Assembly (NCBI GenBank): GCA_022559845.1
Contig: CM040117.1
Coordinates: forward strand, 143,410,732 to 143,474,731
Length of the DNA: 64,000 nucleotides
DNA from: Amorphophallus konjac
Lineage: Eukaryota; Streptophyta; Magnoliopsida; Alismatales; Araceae
Reading direction: 5' to 3'
Under the pieces are notes generated by a model. The model saw only the letters and a program-made list of their open reading frames with translations, was not told the origin of the DNA and searched no databases. Position 1 is the stretch's first letter. Every line of letters begins with the position of its first letter. The position numbers and the translations under genes are program-made. Shown here one piece after another: positions 57,617 through 64,000 of the stretch.

Positions 57617-58179
57617 CACAATAATTATAGAAATGATTTCTACTGCCCACTCCACGCAGGGAGGTAACGGGCTACAAATGGGGCCCGGGAGGATAGACCG
57701 TAGGTTGACGGGCAGCAATCCGGAGGTGCGTTCAGGGAGAACTCGGCCTGCTGGTCCGACTCGGTCCTGCACCGACACGGTACTGCGCCAACTCGGTTCT
57801 GACTCGCTGGATAGCAAGGTGCGGTTTCCAAAGGAACGTCGTCTTCCTGAGATCTTCTGGAGACGTCGCTTGGCTGGGGCGATGGCATGACGTCCTTGAA
57901 TGACTCCCTGAAGGGGCGGTCGCTAAAGTTGACCTTTGGTATTTATTCTGAATTTCTCCCGGACTGATATTTCGGACCTGCATAGGGAACATATTTGCAT
58001 GCCTTGGGGATAATAATTAATTCTCTCAGATCCGGAATCCGATTGAGGCGAGACTAGTGGCGTTGGAAAGAGGACTCCCAGATCTACAACATAAATGTTT
58101 CACAGCTCCATCCACCGAACGGATTGAAGATGAGAATGACTATAACACTATTTTGTTTTCTGATCCGGACTGACAGACA
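57617..58179 (-). repeat. LTR of element I, part left of solo LTR F (tentative)
   Basis: Noncoding sequence that joins smoothly to 61090 once solo LTR F and one AGACA are removed. On the minus strand it contains leader-like text (GGGAGTCCTCTTTCCAACGC). I read it as the downstream part of the LTR whose start is at 62155. Its lower boundary is hidden by the insertion of element B at 57612. Confidence 0.4.
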
Positions 58180-61084
58180 TGTTAGCGCAGTAAGAGTGAT
58201 ATAGAAGGGGGGGATGAATAGATCACTCCCAATTTGTAAAAACTTAGGCAGAAAATTAATTCTACTGCTTACGCCCCTCCTGAACCCGCACACAGAAAAA
58301 TGCAAATGCAGTCACCAAACAAAACAGTATAAGTAAATGAGAATGAAGAGCTGATCACATGGAAGAAAAGAGACAAGCAGATGGAGAGCGTAGATAATAA
58401 CAGCAAACCACAGAAGAGGCACTCGGTTTTTAGGTGGTTCGATTGCAGTCCGCAATCTACATCCACCCCTCACTCCAACTAGAATGAGGATTCCACTAGA
58501 CAATGCTAGAACACTGCAGACTCAGTATGCGAACAACATGCTGCCACACAGCTTGAACAACCAAGGGAAACAAATCCCTCAACCAAGCTCTGCTACCCAC
58601 AGAACTTGAAACCTATTCTAGCTACCAGCTAGAACAGAACCGGAGACACCTCTCCCTTCCTCCACACACCGGAGGGAACCTACTAATGACAACCTGTCAC
58701 TAGCAACACCAGAGATCACCGATCTCTCTTCCTCTGCAACCCAGAGGGAAACCGGAGTAACACTCCCTTCCTCCACACACCGGAGGGGAACCAATTCGAA
58801 TCAGAAGAATGAATAAAATAAAAGGAAATGAAATAGAAACAAATACCAACGAAGAAGCAGTCGGTTCTGAAACCAATACAAATGTAGCTTCAAAGGAAGC
58901 AATTCATCAAACCACAGACACTGCTCTCTCTCTCTCGAACATAATCCTCTCGGATCTGGACAATATGGGACTCTCTGCTCTTTCTCCTTTCTGGATCGTG
59001 CAGCCTCACACAAAAATGCCTTCTGCTTTTTTCTTTTCACGATCAAGCTTCTACTGAAGGACGAAGCTCCATATTTATAGCAGATATTAGGTGTGTGGCT
59101 GCCAGGTTCCCGCCCATGAAATTTTTGCCAGATCATTTGAATTTCGACCACATGGCAGCATCCTGACTAGGTTGCCATCCACGTGTCATGTTCCTGGTTT
59201 CTTGGATCACGTGCCAGGTGTCAATCTCGGTTCACGTGCCCAATCATCAGCCTGAATCGCCTACAGACAAAGACAGAAGGAATGTATATACTTAGTTAGT
59301 TCAGGCTATTAACACAAGTGTATATACTTCAGAAACAGCACCTGAGTAAGTGTGTACAATGTGAGAGAGTGTATAGACTTGAAACAATAGTTAACCAAGT
59401 GTGTAAACTTTACAAAGCTTCAGCCACTGTATACACTTCACGAAGCCTAACCAGTGTACAGACTTGGAACCAGTGTGCTATGAGCACTGAAGACTCAAGT
59501 TATAACAACCGAATGTATAGAGTTGTGGTCGAACAACCCAATGTATAGACTTGAAGCAAGAGGCCAGTGTTCAGACTTTGAGGAAGAGATGCACTGTTCG
59601 CAATGTACAGACTTGATAGTGTAAGACTCTTAATAAGACGGTGAACAGTGTATTGACTTGATGCCCAACGGTGATGTATAGACTTCGACAAGCTTGAGCC
59701 AGTGTATAGACTTTGCCAGAGTGAGACGATGCATGAGACGCTCGGCTGTACAGACTTGCAACGTTCTGAATGAGACGATCGGCTGTAGAACCGATGTACA
59801 GACTCTGAATGTGAAGGCAGTCTGTATAGACTTGAATCGCTTGAAGCGATGTACAGACTTGGTGAGGCTCAAGTAGTGTACAGACTTGTGAAGGCTTCAG
59901 CATTGTATAGACATGGAAGTACCACTGTGGATGTATAGACTTGATGAACCACTGTGGATGTATGGACTTGAGCGAATGAAGCCGATGTACAGACTTGTTA
60001 ATTTGAAGCCTCTGTACAGACTTTGAAGAGCAGTTCAATGTATAGACTTGAAGCCCCTGAGCTAATGTATAGACTTCACGCTGTACAGACTTTGAGCTTT
60101 GATCGTTTGAGCAAAATGCAATGTACAGGCTAAGCGATGTATATACTTGGCCAGGAAAGCGTAGGGAAATGTATGAGTGTATGGACTTGGCCAAGCATAG
60201 GAAAAGATGTGGAGTGTACAGACTTGGTGAAACAAAGTCCAGTGTATAGACTTGGAGAACATTTCGATGTATTGACTTAGCGTTGTATAGACTTGGCTTT
60301 GAACGCTTGAGCTGAAGACAATGTGCAGACTTAGCGATGTATAGACTTTGCCCAAGGAACCGAATGTATAGACTTTGCCACAGTCTAATGTACAGACTTT
60401 GCAAAAGTTAACGAGCCAATGTATAGACTTCAAAAGAAGTAGTCTGATGTACAGACATCAAGAACTCTTGACAACGGACGCTGTACAGACTTGGACTCAA
60501 GGAATATATATACTTAGCATGAAGACTGCCAGTCGATGTATAGACTTGGCTGAAGCTATCTCTGAAGTAATGTTCAGACTTTGCTGAAGATAATGCATGA
60601 GGCGATGTTCAGACTTTGTGCAATGTATGAACTTTAGTGTGTGCGAGCCTGCTGACATGCAATGTGTAGACTTTGAGTGTGTAAAGCAGGCGTTGTGCAG
60701 ACTATGCAAGCATGACACTGGGTGATGTATAGACTTACACTATCGGATGTGTAGACTTCATGAGAATACAGCAGCCAATGTATAGACATCAGTTAGAAGG
60801 CGCCCGATGTACAGACTTGAAGATGATATGCCAATGTACAGACTTAATCGATCAAGCTGGTGTATAGACTTTGGTACCCAGACACTTAATGTTCTGATGC
60901 GTCGACCCACCCTTGCTGATGCGTCGACCCACTACTTGTTCATTCTAACTGAGCAGAGTGTATATAGATGAACTTATGAAACATCATATGAACTGTACAC
61001 ACTTACATGATGAACCATCATAAATCTAGAGATCGTAGATTGATTTATAGTGTGAGACATCATCAAAACCATAGGGATGCAACA
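58180..61084 (-). mobile_element. Solo LTR F (SIRE-like), TSD AGACA
   Basis: On the minus strand it starts TGTTGCATCCCTATGGTTTT (61084) and ends ACTGCGCTAACA (58180), with exact AGACA repeats outside (58175-58179 and 61085-61089). It contains the SIRE LTR signature (complement of hairpin plus GGATG(T)AG at 58457-58494, and CGAACCACCTAAAAA), a TATA-like TATAAATA (59072-59079, minus), and the very dense motif cluster 59290-60870. Neither primer site nor polypurine tract adjoins it, so it is a solo LTR. Confidence 0.92.
59290..60872. repeat. About 50 irregularly spaced copies of TGTAYAGACTTG in LTR F
   Basis: Copies such as TGTATAGACTTG and TGTACAGACTTT occur every 16-45 bp with unrelated sequence between them; I count roughly 53. 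Long open frames on the minus strand (for example 59571-60404) encode only KSIH/QVYT/SLYI repeats from reading this motif in different frames and are not genes. Two GATGCGTCGACCCA copies follow at 60896-60930. Confidence 0.92.
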
Positions 61085-61089
61085 AGACA

Positions 61090-62155
61090 CACAGGGCAGA
61101 CTGTGTTTTTCCTAAGACTGACCTTTGACCGAGAAGTAAATGATTTTTCCAGGGGCGACAAAAATTATGGGAGACAGGGTAGGACGTGAGGAATACTTGA
61201 GAATGTTTTTGATTTTTTTGGAAATTTATAAGTGGGTGGGAAAAATACAACAATGTGACTCTATCCCGTAGATCTGTAGAATGGCATATTACAGGGGGAA
61301 TAACAATAAATGTGGGAAAAATACCAAATGACGTCCAATTGACACGAAATTTGAACTGGAGGTTAAGGGAGATGGACGGAACAAACCCTCAAAATTAGGG
61401 CTTGACCTGACAACAAGAGAAATAACTAGAATTTTGGGATCGGGGTTCTGTCCTGATGGAGACAGACCTCTGGCGAAGCGGCGGTGGCGACGCGTTGGCG
61501 GCACAAACGGAAGGCGACGGCCGGAAGTCGCATCCAGCAGAGGTTGGAGATCTTGGAGTCACACCAAGATGAGGGCTTCATACCCTAGAATGGGCAGCAA
61601 TCACTGCTGCAAGGGGGAGAGGAGAGACACAAGGGGTACCCTTGGGCTTGCTCTTGGCAAAAATGCTTAATTCTTCATTAATTTATCAAATGACACTATA
61701 CATAGGCTTATATAAAGAATGGCAAGGGGTGGGGGATGGGAATTTCGTGGGAGAGAAGGGATTTCCTTCCCCATGTGGTCAAATGACTAAATTAAATAAA
61801 AAATACAACATGGGATAAACTATATTATAAGGGGGAAGCATCTTGGACTTTGCTTGGTCTAATTTTGAATTTTCTTCCACCTTGTCCCCTTGAATGGTCA
61901 AGCATCTAGAAGCCCACCTTGGACCTTTGACCAGCCCCACATGGGACCCTAAGGCTTAGGTGGACCAATGGGGAAGGAGTGAGGGCCCCCTTGCTGGACC
62001 TACTGATATTTTACAAATAAACCCAAAGATCCTTAGGGAATGACACATTGGTTTATAAAGCCTTGCAATTGTAAACATACTTTCCCAAAGATATAAAAGT
62101 AAACAAAAGGACACAAATATAAAATGTTAGGGCTCTTGCTATGATGTCCCCATCA
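61090..62155 (-). repeat. 3' LTR of element I, part right of solo LTR F
   Basis: On the minus strand the start is placed at TGATGGGGACATCATAGC (62155), after a polypurine-like CCCAGGGAGAAT. A TATA-like TATATAAG lies near 61708 (minus), followed by leader sequence. The LTR is split by solo LTR F. No gene is supported in it. Confidence 0.5.
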
Positions 62156-62156
62156 A

Positions 62157-62165
62157 TTCTCCCTG
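62157..62165 (-). promoter_or_regulatory. Polypurine tract of element I (tentative)
   Basis: Minus strand AGGGAGAA immediately before the proposed LTR start. Confidence 0.45.
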
Positions 62166-62555
62166 GGTGGGAAGAACTCGACCCCGTCGAGTAAGGGGTG
62201 CGGCTGCTCGAGTAGCTCCGGCGGATGCGTCACCGAACCTAGAAGCGCAGAGTACGCTCCACTCCAAGTAATCGACACCTGCTCATCCTGTATAGATCTG
62301 ATATGCATACGCTGCTGGGGAAGAGGCTAGAGGTGGACACTTTGGGGTGGGGTCACTCTCAAAAGAAGGGAAGGCGGCTCGAAGACTCACTAGGAATCAC
62401 CGCTTGTCCCTTATGTGACTAGATCCGATATGAAGTAGAACCGATCCCAAAGTCCGACAAGTCTCATACTCAAAAGGGACTAACAACGCGAGCGTACAAA
62501 GACCGACTCGACTTGATGTATGCACAGACACACAAGACCCTAGACAAACCTATTG

Positions 62556-63104
62556 TTAGTCCGACCTATACACATGCAAGGGTGGACCAGGACACCTGAA
62601 TGTGTGCCATACATGCATGTTACGTAACCGGAGGTTGGTGGCATGGGGGACTCCTAGACACCCAAGTATGAACCAGTCTGGCAATGTCTTCCTATTGGAC
62701 TTGGGTGTGGGAGGTTTGGGAGGTTTGGGTGGTTTAGGTGGGCCAAAGTCTTTATTACCCCCAAATGATGGTTCAGACCCTTTGCTATGTGGAGGTTGGC
62801 TGGCCCGAGTAGGAGAGGTGTGATAGTGGACTCCGTCGAAAAGGTGGAGTAAATATGGTGGGTCAAGAGGTCCACAAGAGAAGGGGTCGAACGGATCAAA
62901 GAATATATGACCCCTCGAACTGGGCTCCCACAAGTCACGGTCCCACATTTGGAAATCTTGAAGGTGTAGATGGTCACCTTCATGAATGAGGGTATAGGGG
63001 ACGATGATCTCATATAGGAGGTATGGTTCCTCCTTCGGGCAAAAGGGTATGAAGGTTGGCTCGGCCGACAAGGGAAAGAAATAGGAGAACCTCCGTGGTG
63101 ACAT
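62556..63104 (-). CDS. Hypothetical proline-rich protein in element I
   Basis: A 182-codon minus-strand frame. It begins with a hydrophobic, aromatic segment (SYFFPLSAEPTFIPFCPKEE), continues with acidic/aromatic text and has a PKPPKPPKPPTPK tract near residue 130. I recognise no domain. It lies between the gag-like frame and the LTR, where pol should be. It may be the frameshifted continuation of the upstream frame (63010-63990), since that frame ends where this one begins. Function unknown. Confidence 0.35.
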   Translation of the reverse strand: MSPRRFSYFFPLSAEPTFIPFCPKEEPYLLYEIIVPYTLIHEGDHLHLQDFQMWDRDLWEPSSRGHIFFDPFDPFSCGPLDPPYLLHLFDGVHYHTSPTRASQPPHSKGSEPSFGGNKDFGPPKPPKPPKPPTPKSNRKTLPDWFILGCLGVPHATNLRLRNMHVWHTFRCPGPPLHVYRSD

Positions 63105-63990
63105 GACCCACGGTGCACACAGAGGTGATAGATCCTAAGGATGGATGTGTGAAGCTATGACCTATAGGTCGGTCGAAGCCTGGGGCCAACAAGTGTGTAA
63201 ATGTCAACTGTCGGTCTAATCCTATAAGAAGGCCACCCAATGTATCCGCATGGTGACTAGACCGGAAGGTGGTATGGAATGAATTGGCCAACACTAATGG
63301 TAGGGTGGGGTCCATGGATGGGTAGGGAGGTGGGACCAAGCCATTCTTGAGTCAGCTAAGGAGTGGCTCGGCGATGAAAAGCGTTCCCGTTAGAAACACG
63401 GGTAGCTCAGGTTGAGGTGACTCCGAATGAGATGGCTCCAGGTGGGGGTCAGAAATGGGTGGCAACGGAGCACTAGGGGAAGGGCTATCCACTAGGAGGG
63501 GAAGAGGCCCTTGGGACCCCGTAGGTGGGGCCGGGTTGGGACTACCGGCTATGACCTCCGTAGATTTGGTGGTGGCTACATCCGGACTCGGAGGTGGGCA
63601 AGGAGAGACCAGCGACTTAAAATAAGCACATCTCCTATCCACCAGATCCGAAATCATTTGCACAAGTTCGGCAATGGTGTGGGTTGGAGTAGGGGTATCG
63701 CGGTGGACTCGCCCGTAATCAACTGGCCAAGGCTTGGGTCAGGGATCTACTATGGGCGGGGCTCTTTGCCTCTGACTTTGATCCACTTGATTGGAGGTGA
63801 TTGGGTGGGGTGGGTTGGAGGGGACCGGATGGGGAAGGTAGACCCTCCTAAGCTCTCTCTTCATGTCCCACCATGACTCGATGGGCAATTGCCTCCTAAC
63901 CTCTCTCAAGCGCTCAATGTGGTCCCACTTTTCGACGGCCTCGTGTAGAAGCCTCTCCTTGGCAAAATAGAATTGCCCGGCTTCAGACAT
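63010..63990 (-). pseudogene. gag-like frame of element I (partial, interrupted)
   Basis: Starting at 63990 on the minus strand, with a likely further N-terminus beyond the window. The segment EAVEKWDHIERLREVRRQLP followed by SWWDMKRELRRVYLP matches the W-x-x-MK-x-x-L-R pattern of Ty3/gypsy Gag proteins. The same frame continues through Pro/Ser-rich text with stops at 63739-63741 and 63352-63354 and ends at 63010. The distance from this block to the LTR is only about 1.6 kb, so no pol gene fits. The gag assignment rests on one motif block. Confidence 0.45.
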
Positions 63991-64000
63991 GGTATAACAA

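Noticed and set aside
59571..60404. 277-codon minus-strand frame in LTR F
   Set aside because: The protein is only KSIH/QVYT/SLYI repeats produced by reading the TGTAYAGACTTG word; neighbouring frames are open too.

Overview
This is a plant nuclear window made almost entirely of nested transposable elements. The evidence is: plant-type CACTA transposons with TNP2 and Transposase_24 genes, Sirevirus-like (SIRE, Ty1/copia) LTRs of 1.7-2.9 kb, a plant mobile domain (PMD) gene, and a captured fragment of an auxin response factor (ARF). It looks like a large, repeat-rich angiosperm genome; I could not name the species. I found no intact host gene and no rRNA or tRNA gene. I also recognised no reverse transcriptase, integrase or RNase H coding sequence, although at least nine LTR-element pieces are present.

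Layout. (1) 1-18902: the 3' part of SIRE element A (3' LTR 16975-18902), split by a complete 14.2-kb CACTA transposon (423-14600, TSD CTA). The CACTA holds a hAT-like insertion, an ARF pseudogene fragment, three foldbacks, a frameshifted TNP2 transposase and a multi-exon Transposase_24 gene. That gene contains a tandem array of 57-bp micro-exons and a 4.0-kb last intron filled with about 21 copies of a 179-bp repeat. (2) 18903-26534: 3' part of a probable Ty3/gypsy element H with a decayed antisense PMD gene; its 3' LTR starts at 25081. (3) 26535-29669: solo LTR G (TSD GTACT) inside the gag of a minus-strand SIRE element E (LTR 30151-32244). (4) 32245-34229: 3' end of a second, related CACTA carrying a diverged version of the same intronic tandem repeat. 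(5) 35833-57611: SIRE element B (TSD ATTAT), with gag and env-like genes but no pol. Solo LTR D (38216-39972, TSD GAAAT) lies in its gag, and complete gag-only element C (47412-57020) lies in its 3' LTR. (6) 57617-64000: minus-strand LTR element I, whose LTR is split by solo LTR F (58180-61084, TSD AGACA).

How it works together. B and C keep the cis parts for retrotransposition (LTRs, primer-binding site, polypurine tract) and a gag frame, so they would have to be copied in trans. C is the youngest: its gag frame is open and its LTRs are nearly identical. B is older, with many nonsense changes. A recurring theme is that most LTR families here carry, upstream of their TATA-like box, a cluster of one short family-specific motif. 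In both elements with two LTRs in the window (B and C), the number of motif copies differs by one between the two LTRs.

Boundaries supported by target-site duplications and LTR/TIR termini are firm. Family names rest on motif recognition by eye, without database searches.
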